Shown: positions 1 to 11,640, counted from the first letter of the stretch. The stretch is 64,000 nt of DNA from Stratiolaelaps scimitus (GCA_019614645.1 JABWDB010000012.1:2976001-3040000); one strand, 5' to 3'. Made by a program: numbers and translations. The notes: generated by a model from the letters alone, not told the origin.

Positions 1-3000
1 ACTAAAAATTGAGGCACATTTTGTGTTTTCCTTCGCATTTTCTTCAATGAAATCAGTGATGGGCATCTGTGAGAAATAGAGGAGTATCTGGCCGAGCCCG
101 AGTCAGCGCCCCGCGCCCTTCTAACCGAGAGCGCATGACACTCACTTTGGCTAGTAATATTTATGCCACGAGATATAATACTTGGAAAGCCGCAAGAACC
201 TCACCTAAACGTCAAGTGAAACTCAATAAGGTCCTCTATTGTTTTTCTATACGTTTGCGACACATCTGATGTTGCAAGTATCGACGCACCCGAATTCACA
301 ATCTCCATCAATGTTTCTTCTTTATATTTCACGGGGCGCAACCGGCCTTTCTAGGGTGAGCGGTGCCCGCTGATCGGGTATAAAGGCATAGTCAGCCTAA
401 AAGGTTCGCGTGATGTAACACTTGGTGGGATTACCGACCGCAAACAAGACGTAGAGCCGTGGTGAAATAATGGCAGCTGCATTGTAGAAACAAAAAGAGC
501 AGAAGCCGGTAGTAAATATTATACATACCCGGGGTTATACACCAAGATATAGACTTACTATCCGGACAAAAATCCGCGTTCCACGTGTGACTTTTTATGA
601 GAGAACCGATACTGTTCTATTTATAAAGAACCGGCATTCTGCACGTGATGAGTGAACCGGACATCTGGATCGATATTGTATATTCGAAGAGAAGTGAAAC
701 AATCGTCAATGTAATTCCTTTCGTTCCAAGTAAAGGTGTCCGTAAATTCAGCATTCCTATGATTTAGTGAAATGAGCCTTTTTCCAAAAATGAATTCACT
801 TCTCGAGAACCAATTCACTTTCTGTAGAATTTGTTTTATGCCATTCAAGCGCATCTCGCATTGTTAGGAAACTTCTTTTTTTTGGCTTGTTTTACAAATG
901 TGCGAAGTCGAACAAAATATTTATTCTAAAACAGGGTGATGCGTCACCCTGTTTACATTTAAGCGTATGGAAAAATGACTAACTGTCCTTAACTGAAAAA
1001 AATGGATGTGATCTCCAGAAATGAAAAGGCTGAATGAGAGCTTCGGATGAAGCTCCATCATCAAATATCGCCTGTTCCTGTGTGATAACACATGCCTGTT
1101 CAACATGAATGATCAAATGAAGAAAAGAGATAGGGGTTAAGGTCGATATTAGGAACAGGTCTTTTGCCCCGTGGAAATGGCGAAACGCACTTGTGCGTTT
1201 GGAGAGGGCTGACGGTTAACACAGATCTGTAAAAAATTCAACCAGTGGAGAGGCACTCAGCCGAGAACTCTGAATCTTCTAGACCGGTGTGGAATAAAAA
1301 GACCCTGTAAAAACCAACTAATTTACCCAGCGCCATAAAGTCTCTCTTCGCCGTCGAGCGGAAAGCAGAGCTACGTTTTGCGTCCGAATTGTCTAGATAG
1401 CTTACAACATAGCCGGGGACACTACATTTAGAACGAGGTAGGACGCAAATGAATACAAGACGAGCCTTGTGCCGCTAAAATCGACGCTGAATTTGAAGGG
1501 CTGCCGTCGGTGCGGATGTTCTATAAAAGTGCATTTTCTGAAGAGGTCTACAGTTTAGTCTTTTCTATGGTTTTATCAGACGTTAGGCTTTTAACGGTTC
1601 ATTTTCATCAACACCTTTATTATGGAGATTTAGACTAGGGTATGGCAAGGGAAGCCGTGGTTTTAAGAAACTCATAACTGTACGCCCAAAATCAATGATC
1701 CCGTGCGGCCTATGTGTCGCATGGGAATTCGGGCCTGGGAATCAGCCTGTCGTTGATAGCGAAAATAAAAGGAAGGCGGAACAATTCTCTAAGAGGCGTG
1801 TTCGTATGAGACGTCCCTACAGAAAAACTGAGCTTCCCGGTAATAAATCTTCGCTTGACGGCAAACTATGGTCTCCACAGAAGTGGGCGCGACCGTCTGT
1901 CATTCTCCAATAGCTACAAATTGGTACGTATGTAATTATCACTAAGACAACATATAGGTACAATTTCGTTTGCCGCCGAAGACCTTCGACGATCGTCCAG
2001 CAGCCTGCGTTTACATTCATTTGGCCGTAAAGTCTGCTGCTGTCACTGCTGCCTGGCGCTACACAGGCGTGCTGAATTTTGACATCAAAATGCGTTCAAT
2101 CAGGTTGAGGAGGGCGAACCCCCTAGAAATTATGAGGTACACAGGGAGACCTGTTTGTTTCGGTGTCTCCCTCTCGGCCGGTGAGCAGCCATCCTGTCCG
2201 ACTCGCGTTTGTAATAACCGTAATCTATTTAATTAAGCCGCCTCTCCCCCCGCCGCCTCACCGGCGCCGCCGCCACATCTCATTCGGGCGGCCTCAAGGG
2301 GATTCCTCTTGCACGAAGCCGAGGACCTCTGTGTCATTACATCATTTGCACTCGCCAGCTTATTCAGGAATGCCCTATTGCCCTCGACGATAATTCATTC
2401 GTCGAATTCGCGATACGATATTCTCTCTACTCACTTATCTGCAAGGTGAGCTGGCTAGCCGGCGTCGTGGACCCTTAAAGCTACACCACGTACGTCGGAG
2501 TTAATTACTCTCGCATAAAAAAAGTTTACTTGTTTATTGTCGTTGGTTACGCTATCGTGTGTTTTTTATTCTGTTTCGCAACGCTTGTAAGGCGGCCGTG
2601 TCATCACCCAAGTGCGATGATAGCTTGCATAATCGTTGTGAATAGTATTATCCATAAGGATGAGTGCGGCGAACCATCACGAACGAGAGAGACTGAAGTT
2701 AGTTGGACACTCCACCCTTTGATTATATATAGTAGCCAACAGGCGGTAGCTGATAGAAGCCACGTGGACCTACTTGCCACGTGGCCATACCACGTACGTC
2801 CTCGCGGACGCGGCGACACGCGGGAAGATTAAAGCTATAATACTAATTTACTGTTAATTTTTTTAAATCGTGCCGGTCTAGGCTAGCGTGTGATAATACA
2901 GAGGGTTTGCATTGTTAGCTATTGCCGTGTCATTCAGCAAAGAAAGTCAGCGCAGCGTATCCACAAGATAATATCTATGATCGGTGAAAGGGGTATAGTT

Positions 3001-3740
3001 TCGCCTCGTCTGATCCATTTGATTTTGATGTTGAATGCTCACAAAACGAAGACTTAAACCTGTACGAAACACAAGCAGCGAATACTATGATTAGGGGGAG
3101 ACTAGCTCGGCCGACCTGAGCCCAGGCGAACCTAAGACAATGGAAGGAAACATGACCAGCAATGACGGAGCATCCATCAGAGCGGGCCAGGAAGATCCAG
3201 TGTTTCGTCAGTCAGTAGCAGTGAGTAGTTGCAGACGAAGGTCAGTGGTTCGCTAATGTTGCAATTCGTAGATAGCGCTAGTCAACGTGGATGGCAAGTT
3301 ACCTCAATGAATCTGAGGCTTCCACCTATATTGGTGTTTTGTATTGCTTGCCTGCACAAACATCAAGGCATGTCTGACAATAGTACATATTGTCTCAGTT
3401 TTGTTTAAAGGACCGACTTCGTTCAAGGTCCAGAACAGTCGCGCACTGTACCGATATTGAAGAAGCCACTATTCACAACTTATGCTATTGAACCGTAATA
3501 CAACATTATCCGACTGGTAGGTGATTTTTTCAACGCTGTCGGACTTTACGCTGTAGGACATCTAGTTTAAGTTCACATCCTATCCGAATGATTCGGAGCT
3601 TATCTTTCCATGTTAGTTTAATCTTCGAATAAATGACAGAACTGCCAACCCTCTCGGATTGTTTTATTTTAGTGAAAATACCCTCTATACATGCCCGCGT
3701 CATCCTCTTTTGAGATATCAAGAATACGTTATAATAATAT
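1..3740. other. No recognised gene
   Basis: Apart from the hairpin at 929-954, I see no gene, RNA or element. Open frames are at most 100 codons and carry no known motif. A pyrimidine- and CG-rich patch (2235-2300) is flanked by TAAT-type sites (2225, 2388, 2502) and could be regulatory. CAAG|GTGAGC at 2443 is a donor-like site without a partner. Confidence 0.6.
929..954. repeat. Perfect 11-bp hairpin
   Basis: AAACAGGGTGA (929-939) and its exact inverse TCACCCTGTTT (944-954) flank a 4-base loop TGCG. No gene is adjacent, and the poly-T run of a bacterial-style terminator is absent. Confidence 0.85.
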
Positions 3741-3770
3741 CACCATATATATATATATATATATATGGTG
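3741..3770. repeat. Perfect 30-bp palindrome, CACC(AT)11GGTG
   Basis: An (AT)11 tract is closed on both sides by CACC and GGTG, making a perfect palindrome able to extrude as a cruciform. Confidence 0.9.
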
Positions 3771-4666
3771 TACTGTATGCAAATATTGGCGTTCCAGTAT
3801 TAAATGACATTTAGTTAAAAAAAAAAAAGATAATTAAATCAAGTCAGCTCAAAGGCCTCGCTGTAAGTTAAAAATGTATTCCTGTACTAGGTTTGCTTGT
3901 GTGTGCATTCCGTGTGTATTGTTGCTCAAACAACGAAATATATATATATATATATATTGACATTTACAGATGTACATTCAACGAGAGGCTAAGCGCACTT
4001 TATGCAAAGGGGTGATCTAAAATCGTGGGTAGGACACCGTTCCGGAGTAAACGCACATGTGTAACCGTGAATGGCCTTGTTGATCAAGTAACAATTCATC
4101 TGGTTTAGCTCACTCGGACAGATCGACAGGAGACAGACTCTCTCAAACGAACACAGACACGATCAGATCGTCACACGCATGAACCCGTGCTTTACACGAT
4201 CGTTTACTATCCATATATGTCTAATACTGCTCTCGTGTGACTCGTGTCACTTACAGGGACTCTCGATGAAGACCGAAAATATATCATACCATCTCATCTA
4301 CTGTTTGGTTAGCTTTGGCTGCGCTGGACCCCAAGGCCGATCGTAACTACGCGGTAAATGTTGTCCGTGCTCGTAATGACAATGCTTGTGATGCCTGTCT
4401 CAACCTGCGGCCACCCTCTGAGGCTATCGAACAGCAGGCCCCGCGGCTCCGGCGGAGCAAACAGGGCCTAATCGCGATAACGATAAGGGGACGATCAGTA
4501 CGATCGAGTGGACGGACGTCTAGGGCAAGAGGGCGTTGTGATCGATAAATAATCAGTAAGCCGTAGCGAATAAATCGAGAGATCAGGCAAATGGACGAGT
4601 CGAGGTCTAATAGGGTCAATGAGCGCAAACCGCTGCGTAAGCATGTGCGACTTCGGGGTGGAGGCA

Positions 4667-4726
4667 GCCATTGGTCAAAGGCGGCCATTGGACGCGGCCC
4701 GAACTGAATTGGTGAATGTCCGCCAT
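4667..4726 (+). promoter_or_regulatory. Cluster of three GCCAT sites, two with inverted CCAAT boxes
   Basis: GCCATTGG occurs at 4667-4674 and again at 4684-4691, and GCCATTC starts at 4722. GCCAT is the core site of the Pho/YY1 repressor, and ATTGG is an inverted CCAAT box. Three sites in 60 bases is notable, but no promoter or gene is tied to it. Confidence 0.25.
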
Positions 4727-5042
4727 TCACGGTGAAGTATCGATACTTAGTAGTCAACAGAAGACGCGAAGTCCAATAAAATGCAAATCGAGCAAGTTGT
4801 GGGCGGACAATGCATTGCCAACGAATCATGGAATGAATAGCTGATAGGCGAAAAGAAGTCGTTTTTGGTAACAAAAAAAAAAGGTGGTTGAATTACACCC
4901 GTCGTGGAGACGGTGGAGGTACGAATTGAGGCACATCGCATGTGCCGTTTACTGCTGAGCTGCATGTTAGGCCGAAACACAAGGCCCGCTCCAGGCATTG
5001 TGACCCCCTTATTCACTCTTAATATCCATAATACACATACAC

Positions 5043-5066
5043 ATATATATAATATATATATATATA

Positions 5067-5121
<55 letters not shown>
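5043..5121. repeat. (AT)n microsatellite with AAT interruptions
   Basis: About 80 bases of AT repeat, interrupted by AATAT steps in the first half and uniform in the second. Confidence 0.96.
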
Positions 5122-5124
<3 letters not shown>

Positions 5125-6921
5125 ATATGTACATATGTGCATATATTGTTGTTCGGTGAATGACACCACCTTCATTTGTTATCGGTATGAAGCGGGTTAT
5201 TCAATTTATTAATTCGACGTCACTCCATCTGACTGTCAGGGCCTTATTCTCCCTCGTTCTTTGCTCCTATTTTTCAGCGACCAATCCCCGCCAGGGGAAA
5301 TCAATTATTCACAATCGCTTTCAAACATCCGACGAGCACTTTGTGCGCGGCCACCCAAACCACACCGTAGTCGCCAAGCCGCCACAGTGTCTGTCTTGTT
5401 CACGGCCAGAGGGATGCAGGACCAGACTACTTTTGCAAGACCCCCTAACTGACCCCGTTGTGAGTGTGGTATTTTCTTACATAATTATAGAAGAACCAGT
5501 GGTGGTAAAGACATCTGCAGAAGATGGTGTTTTGGCTCAAAGTAGGTACAAAGAAAAATCATGTCTTCTCTGAAGTATGGGTTATTCTAATAGAAGATGA
5601 ACGAGCAGCAGGGGAAAGGAGGGCATGGAGACGATTAATAAAATATCATCGTTATTACATATTTAGTTCGTCTGTCCTCCCGAAAACCAGAGAACTGTCC
5701 TAATCTAATAAGCAGAAAGAGAGAGAGAGTAAAAGGTTGTGTACAAAAAAATGGTGTTGCAGCTCACGCTGCATAATAGCGTCCCTCTCCAGCTCCTGTG
5801 TGGAAATATATATATATGTATATATATAGAGGGGGATGTAACCCGCGAGAGAGAGAGAGAAAGAAAAGAATCCGCAGATGTGTCACTTTGAGGCAGAGAT
5901 GTTGTTATATATTTGACTATTATTTCTCTCTTAAATAGATTCTTAAACGGTTACGAAGCCTGAGGGAAAGTTTAGTGCCAACTGATCCAGCAGTAAAAAA
6001 CGTCGAAATTTAGGACGACTCGCTATACTGATATTCAAATTCAAGCTGTCATGTTTCGTCCAGGTGCTTTATTTCACCTGGTTTACAAAAGCTCGTGGAG
6101 TTCCCTATATATATATATATATAATCTACCTTGTAATTTACTATACATCTGCAATATCAGAATAAAATATTTACCATATCAGTGGCGTTAATAAATAATG
6201 AATGAATATATAAAGCCAAGTGCAGTTGCAAACGCGATCTCTATCTTTCTATCCACATCGGTAATAACGGCAGATAAATATTTACGCATAGGGCCCATAA
6301 AATAAACCCCACCAATCCTTCCAACGGCGTTGAAAAACTCATTTGCTCGCTCAAACTTTTGCCGCAGAGCGACGCCTTGGGCTAGGTCTGTTTATTATAC
6401 CAAAGCCCGTCTGTTCTGTGTTGTTCTGTCTAGGAAGCACCACAAGGGCGCTTTGGCCGCGCGTAAGCCAAGGGCAAACAGTCGAGAAGTGACGGCCCAG
6501 GCGTTTGCTCAAGTGCTCCCTCCCCAAAGCACTGCTCCCAGAAACAACCAAAACATCCCAACCTTCCCCCGCGTCGAAAGCAGCTCTAAGTCATCGTTGG
6601 ACAGGTAAAAACCACTGGGATACACCGCTGCAGGACCCTGTATTTCAGGAGACACATGATAGACGACAGGAGGGCTAAAATTGGATGTACTCGGAACATG
6701 TAGTGTGGCTAGTAAACGTTGTTCGTGTTCCTCCACATAGACGAATGCGCCTCGACCAGCCCTGTGTCTGGACGCCAGCGCGGTTGGGCGCGTGGCCAGC
6801 TGAGTGAGTTAGTTATTCCGGGCAGTTGTTAGCTCGTTGCGATTACCTGCCTGTGTGAATAGGAACTCGCAAAGTGAATCTGGCCGCACCGAAGGCAGTC
6901 TGCTTCATGCTTGAGCATAGA

Positions 6922-6959
6922 CGGAGAGAGGTAGAGAGAGAGAGAGAGAGAGAGAGAGA
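6922..6959. repeat. (GA)n microsatellite
   Basis: A GA tract with one GGT interruption, in the neighbourhood of a GC-rich stretch (6330-6800). Similar tracts are at 40801-40829, 41071-41090, 43547-43561 and 57599-57618. GA tracts are binding sites for GAGA-type factors in insects. Confidence 0.93.
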
Positions 6960-7327
6960 CAAAGAGAAAGCGCATACGAATATTGGGGCCTGCGTCTAGT
7001 CGATATATCATCCATGCCGCGATCTGCATCGGCAACGATGATGTATGCCGAGGAAATGGCGAACTCTTGGGAGAAAACATGACAATGTTATAGGGCCGCT
7101 TGCGAGCTATTTTCGCAAGGGTCCTTTGGGCGTTGATGTATGTTGATCATATTGAATAATTCGCCCACGAAATTCAACGGCAAGCATGAACGAAGAGAAA
7201 TATGCAACTTCTGTGGATACAAATTGACGGACATGGCTGAAGAATAACACCGAACTATGGACAATATGTTAGATTTTGGAGACAGACACCTGGTGGAAGG
7301 AATCAGCTTTGTGCTGTGTGAGGGAAC

Positions 7328-7333
7328 ATATAA

Positions 7334-7427
<94 letters not shown>
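7328..7427. repeat. (AT)n microsatellite, about 100 bp
   Basis: This is one of the longest AT dinucleotide tracts in the window. Open frames across it encode only alternating Ile-Tyr and are not genes. Confidence 0.97.
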
Positions 7428-7429
<2 letters not shown>

Positions 7430-8186
7430 CTGCGATGATTAATGGTTACAGAGTATAGAAATAGTAAACATGCATTCTGGAGTACACTGGGCCTGGACAC
7501 TGAATTGGATTGCTTAGTGAAAGGTCCCAACTTTTTCGCTGAGCAACGCATGTGTCAAGCTGAAGGGCCAGTTATAAAGAAATCAGATATATTGATGCTC
7601 TATCAGACCGACGAATAGAACAATGTGCAATATTACCTTGGGGGGACCAAATTAGAGGCTCGTATCAATAGTTTTTTCCTTCACATACGAATAGAGTATT
7701 GATTTCAGGCTGGGGAAACTATCACAAACTAAGAGATACATAGAACTTTACAGTATCATAGTCAGGAAGGTGTATAATCTTATGCAAACGTCCGACTTAT
7801 TAACTACAAGACAACGGGAGACAGAGCTTCTGAGTAATGAGGTTAATTTGACTAGTTGGAACGTATTCATACATTTTGCTTACCACTTGACTAATACGAG
7901 AGGGTACGACATATCAATAACTGACCACGTGGTAACACCTGATCTGTACCCAATGCAGGGGCACATTGACTACATTCGCGTACCACGGTCCGTTCGAAAT
8001 CCATCTATTCATGTCGTCCGAAGTCGCTTTATCGGTATAATAAGACATTGTATTTAACCCATTGTGAATACGCAGAGACGGCGAAGTCGAGGCTAGCACC
8101 GAATCGAGGCCACTGAGCTACACCACCTGTACTCTTGTTCCTCCTTGTTTTTGAATCCGCTCTACCTCCCCTCATCTTCTACATCG

Positions 8187-8223
8187 TATAAAAAGGAAGC
8201 ACGTACCGGACGACGTATCAGAT
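8187..8223 (+). promoter_or_regulatory. Candidate core promoter: TATA box plus initiator
   Basis: TATAAAAA starts at 8187, and a TCAGAT initiator-like site has its A at 8220. This is 33 bases from TATA start to +1, close to the usual arthropod spacing. A GC-richer stretch follows to about 8720, with a possible donor AAAG|GTATGG at 8737. Together with the acceptor at 9852 this could be the first exon of the glutamine synthetase gene. Several ATGs in the supposed 5' UTR, for example at 8222 with a 15-codon frame, weigh against it or would act as upstream ORFs. Confidence 0.28.
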
Positions 8224-8803
8224 GCACAGCAGCAGCTTGAAACGCACGAATTTCGAAAATTCAGTTTAACCTCATGGAGTAGCAGCGAACGAGAGGGTCC
8301 AGGAGGATCGCGGTTACGGGGACAGAGGGGTTCATGACGTAAGCCGGCAGGGTAGCGACGCTCGGTAAAATCGCTGCTCTGTCTGCCTCGCGGAACGGAG
8401 CACCACCAGAGGCAGAATACGACACCGGCTAAAACGAGTGGCGCGTTTCGCCTCAATGGAACAACGCATTGATATGGAAAACACTTTATTTCTTTGTTCG
8501 CATGGGCCGGCCGAGCCGCGTCTAACACGCGTTGCAACGTAAATACAAACTCTACGTGTTCTCAGCAAGGGAATAATAGAGAACGGCGTTAGCTTCACTG
8601 CCGCGCCTCGCCTGGCCGACGACGTCTGACAGGAAATTTTTTTATCTTCGTAGAAAACTCGGCCCGTTGGCTTTTCCAGCTGCGAGCTGGAAATTTCGTC
8701 GCTCCCCGTCGGCGTGCCAGTGACGCAAAGCTAAAGGTATGGATGTGTTGTGCATACGTGAATAATTTTTAATAACATTTCTACAAAAATGACGGTCATG
8801 ATA

Positions 8804-8823
8804 CTATTATTATTATTATTATT
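8804..8823. repeat. (ATT)n microsatellite
   Basis: Six or seven ATT units. A similar (AAT)n lies at 45365-45391. Confidence 0.92.
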
Positions 8824-9328
8824 GCTATTATATATCGTATATTTGGTCATGTAAGCTGAAAGCAAGTAGAGGATCATTGTTTTTCTCAAGGAACGAAGGG
8901 GGGTACTGCATCATGGAGCAAACTTTCCGACATCGTTCGCTGTCACTAACATATAAAATGCTTTTGCCTTCCGTGGCTCTTTAGGATTTCTCTCTGTTTT
9001 CAGCCTTAGTTATACTGGCGTACTTTGCTATGTTTAAGGACTCCGACGTACTCAAGCACCCATCATACCGGAAGCAGCCGTTTGTCGACTTTATATCGGA
9101 CAGATATATATATCTCTAGGTTTGCGCAGAAGTAACGCTCCTAAGAGAGAAAGAGATCCTTCTTAAAAGAAATTCTACAGAGATGTACCTCTGGGAGTTT
9201 TTTTGACGACCATTTTACGCATGTATAAGCTATTGGATAGTTTTGAATCGGACTATTAAACCTACGGCTGATGTATTTTACTGCGTGCATATGTGAGGTC
9301 TTCGAGGTTCATGATAATAATGAATAGT

Positions 9329-9600
9329 CCCCTAGATGGTCTAGTGGTGAGCGTCTTGGACTGCTAGACAGGAGGGACGTGGTGAGTTGGGTTCAATACT
9401 GTCAGACGCGAAGAATCTTTGGAGTCCTTTATCATCTTTCTTTATCTGAGGATTCTTGCCAGGTACGAGTAAGGTAGATAAAATAAGCAAAGGTGCCCCA
9501 GACAGGTTCCCATAGTAATACCTAAAGGTTGAGAGCTGAGGCCTGTCAGAGAGGGGAACAGCTGAGGGTCAGCTCGAGAAAGATGATAATGAATAAGTAG
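9329..9600 (+). mobile_element. tRNA-Ser(GCT)-like SINE, copy 1
   Basis: The head resembles a tRNA. A perfect RNA polymerase III box A (TGGTCTAGTGG) lies at 9337-9347, and a box B-like site (GGTTCAATACT) at 9390-9400. Between them, TTGGACTGCTA (9357-9367) resembles the anticodon arm of serine tRNA GCT. The 53-base spacing between the boxes fits a long variable arm, as in serine tRNA. A tRNA-unrelated body follows (about 9401-9597) and ends in an AT-rich GATAATGAATAAG tail. The body recurs on the opposite strand at 63611-63800, which shows it is a dispersed family. Near the tail is the hairpin GCTGAGGGTCAGC (9571-9583). It is not a working tRNA because the head does not fold cleanly. Confidence 0.82.
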
Positions 9601-9820
9601 TATATACGATGCGCAGGCAATTGTCTACGAGCTCGTTGAGGACAAAATAGAGGTGGAAAAACATTTAACATAAAATGCTATTTACCTCATTTATGATAAT
9701 GAAATAGATTTCTATAGGGACTAGCAATCCGCTTTTTATTAACGACAACGTGATTAGCTTACGGATTGATTAAAGGAGGCTAAAAGTCAGTTGCCTGAGA
9801 TGACCTCCTGTTCATTTCCT

Positions 9821-9852
9821 AACGACAACGATTTTTTTTCTGCTTGGCTCAG
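9821..9852 (+). promoter_or_regulatory. 3' splice-site signal just before the glutamine synthetase ATG
   Basis: A run of eight T followed by CTGCTTGGCTCAG ends at 9852, and the ATG begins at 9855. A pyrimidine tract followed by CAG is the standard animal acceptor. This suggests a 5'-UTR intron upstream, or an alternative first coding exon. It also argues against a simple processed retrocopy, which would have lost such a signal. The matching donor is uncertain; AAAG|GTATGG at 8736/8737 is one option. Confidence 0.5.
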
Positions 9853-9854
9853 CC

Positions 9855-11027
9855 ATGCATTTTTTGTCGAAGACGGCGGTCAACTTTGCCAAGACAATAG
9901 GACAGTACCGGATACGTAGTAGACCTCAAGTTCGTCTAAGCCATGATATCGCCCCTCGAATTACACCGTTCAATTATTTCAGGGATTTGGCCCAGCCAAG
10001 CGACAAGTGTATTGCTACATATGTCTGGATTGATGGAACGGGCGAGCACTTGCGGAACAAAGCAAGAACCTTGAACTTCATACCAACTCGGGCGGATCAG
10101 TTGCCCGACTGGGATTACGATGGTTCATCTACATTTCAGGCTCGCGGCGGAAACTCGGACACGTCCATGCGACCTGTTGCCATCTACGATGACCCTACCC
10201 TACCTGGCGGTAAGAACAAGCTCATCCTGTGTGACACCTACTTGCCGGACGGACAGCCAACTCCCACGAACCATCGGCACTCATGCGCAGAGACCATGAA
10301 GAAGATCAAGGACCAAGACCCCTGGTTCGGCATCGAGCAGGAATACACGTTTCTCGATCTTGACGGCCGACCATTTGGTTGGCCCGAAAATCCTGACCCT
10401 CAGGGCCCATACTATTGTGGCGTTGGCTACAGAAAGGTGACTGCGCGTGACGTCGTTAATGTTCACTATCTTGCTTGCTTGCTCGCTGGTATAAACATTG
10501 TAGGCACAAACGCCGAGGTGATGCTGTCACAGTGGGAATATCAGGTGCTATCGAAAGGGGTGGCCGCCTCTGACGAGCTCTGGATGTCGCGGTTTCTGTT
10601 GCACCGAATTGCCGAGGATTACGGCATAGTGGTGACATTTGATCCGAAGCCGGTGTCAGGCGACTGGAATGGATCGGGGGGTCATGTGAACTTTTCGGTG
10701 GAGTCAATGCGAGCCGATGGTGGAATTAAAGTGATTAAGGAAGCGATCGAGAAGCTGTCGAAACGCCACATGAAGCATATTGTGAACTATGACCCAAAAG
10801 CAGGCAAGGATAATGAGCGACGTCTGACGGGATCACATGAGACGTCTTCATTGCACGAGTTTTCATGGGGCATTGCTGATCGGGGCTGCTCGATCCGAAT
10901 CCCACGCTCCTGTAATGAGGCGGGGAAGGGTTACCTCGAAGATCGACGACCTTCCTCCAATATGGATCCGTATCTTGTCACCGATCTCCTGGTTCGAACA
11001 TGTCTTCTCAACGAGACCGGTGACTGA
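9855..11027 (+). CDS. Glutamine synthetase, mitochondrial Gs1-like, single coding exon
   Basis: This enzyme joins ammonia to glutamate with ATP to make glutamine; the family works as a decamer. The 390 residues cover the whole family. The beta-grasp part begins near residue 50 (WIDGTGE at 58-64), and the first signature is YDGSS (88-92) followed by NSD (100-102). The catalytic part has EQEY (161-164), NAEV (219-222), QWEYQ (226-230), the ATP signature KPVSGDWNGSGGH (265-277), HETSS (328-332), IRIPR (347-351) and EDRRPSSN (362-369). The metal ligands are E161, E163, E221, E228, H277 and E362. Residues 1-30 are rich in Arg/Lys with no acid before D31, typical of a mitochondrial presequence and absent from cytosolic forms. 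The start is the first ATG, 2 nt after a splice acceptor. Oddities are that the usual GP after QWE(F/Y)Q(I/V) is replaced by LS, and that two residues are missing before PQGPYYCGVG (182-191). Family identity is certain; full activity and mitochondrial location are inferred. Confidence 0.97.
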   Translation: MHFLSKTAVNFAKTIGQYRIRSRPQVRLSHDIAPRITPFNYFRDLAQPSDKCIATYVWIDGTGEHLRNKARTLNFIPTRADQLPDWDYDGSSTFQARGGNSDTSMRPVAIYDDPTLPGGKNKLILCDTYLPDGQPTPTNHRHSCAETMKKIKDQDPWFGIEQEYTFLDLDGRPFGWPENPDPQGPYYCGVGYRKVTARDVVNVHYLACLLAGINIVGTNAEVMLSQWEYQVLSKGVAASDELWMSRFLLHRIAEDYGIVVTFDPKPVSGDWNGSGGHVNFSVESMRADGGIKVIKEAIEKLSKRHMKHIVNYDPKAGKDNERRLTGSHETSSLHEFSWGIADRGCSIRIPRSCNEAGKGYLEDRRPSSNMDPYLVTDLLVRTCLLNETGD

Positions 11028-11640
11028 GATTAAGGTATTCGTGGTAAAGAGGGGAACACAAATTGTTTTGCTGAGGGCCAGCGTCTGGCAGCGTCTGCCG
11101 TATCGCGCGTGGATGTGTGTTGTAGTTGTAAATTAGTTTAATCAACATAATTGATAGGGACGTGTTGTACCATTGAACATACTACCTAAACTAGTTATAT
11201 TAATTTAACTACTGTAGACATAGCTACGGGTCAAGGAAAACAAATGCAATCGTAACCGCAACAAAGCTGCTAGGTAGATATCCATATACATGCACCGAAA
11301 TGCTCCAAAATGAAGCGATTACCTGAGAAGTGTAGTCATCGTACATCACGTATGAAACTCCTTCATACACCCTCCAAAGCGAACTACTTCTTACAGAAGT
11401 GTATACTAGAAGTTACCTATCTCTGAGGACAACAGGTCTTCGCTGTCTAAATTGTATCGTCCACAATTGAGGCAGCTATCCTCCCTGTAGGCCAAGTATT
11501 CGAAATCGCCTTCAAGCAAAGACCTGATAGAAAGGAGCTTACTTGAATTACGTGGGTCTTCTTACTATGAAGGTCTCCTAGACCTTCATCGTGGCAATGT
11601 AACCACGTCAGTTCAGTGTAGCTATTTTCGATTCATTTAT
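11028..11640 (+). other. 3' flank of glutamine synthetase, no canonical poly(A) signal seen
   Basis: From the TGA to about 11640 I see no AATAAA or ATTAAA on the plus strand. The 3' UTR must therefore use a variant signal, run further, or be absent if the locus is a relic. The first open frame after the stop, overlapping the C-terminus, is a shadow frame. Nothing else is recognised here. Confidence 0.4.

Larger units (their letters stand above)
3771..8186. other. Microsatellite-rich intergenic DNA, no recognised gene
   Basis: This part contains the AT and GA tracts listed separately and the GCCAT cluster near 4.7 kb. The longer open frames (for example 175 codons on the minus strand at 4347-4874) have no motif and contain runs expected from repeats. 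Nothing else is seen. Confidence 0.6.

Noticed and set aside
4347..4874. 175-codon minus-strand open frame
   Set aside because: No motif, no splice support, chance length.
7257..7551. Frames of alternating Ile-Tyr
   Set aside because: They are translations of (AT)n repeats, as are the similar frames near 5.0, 44.1 and 56.6 kb.
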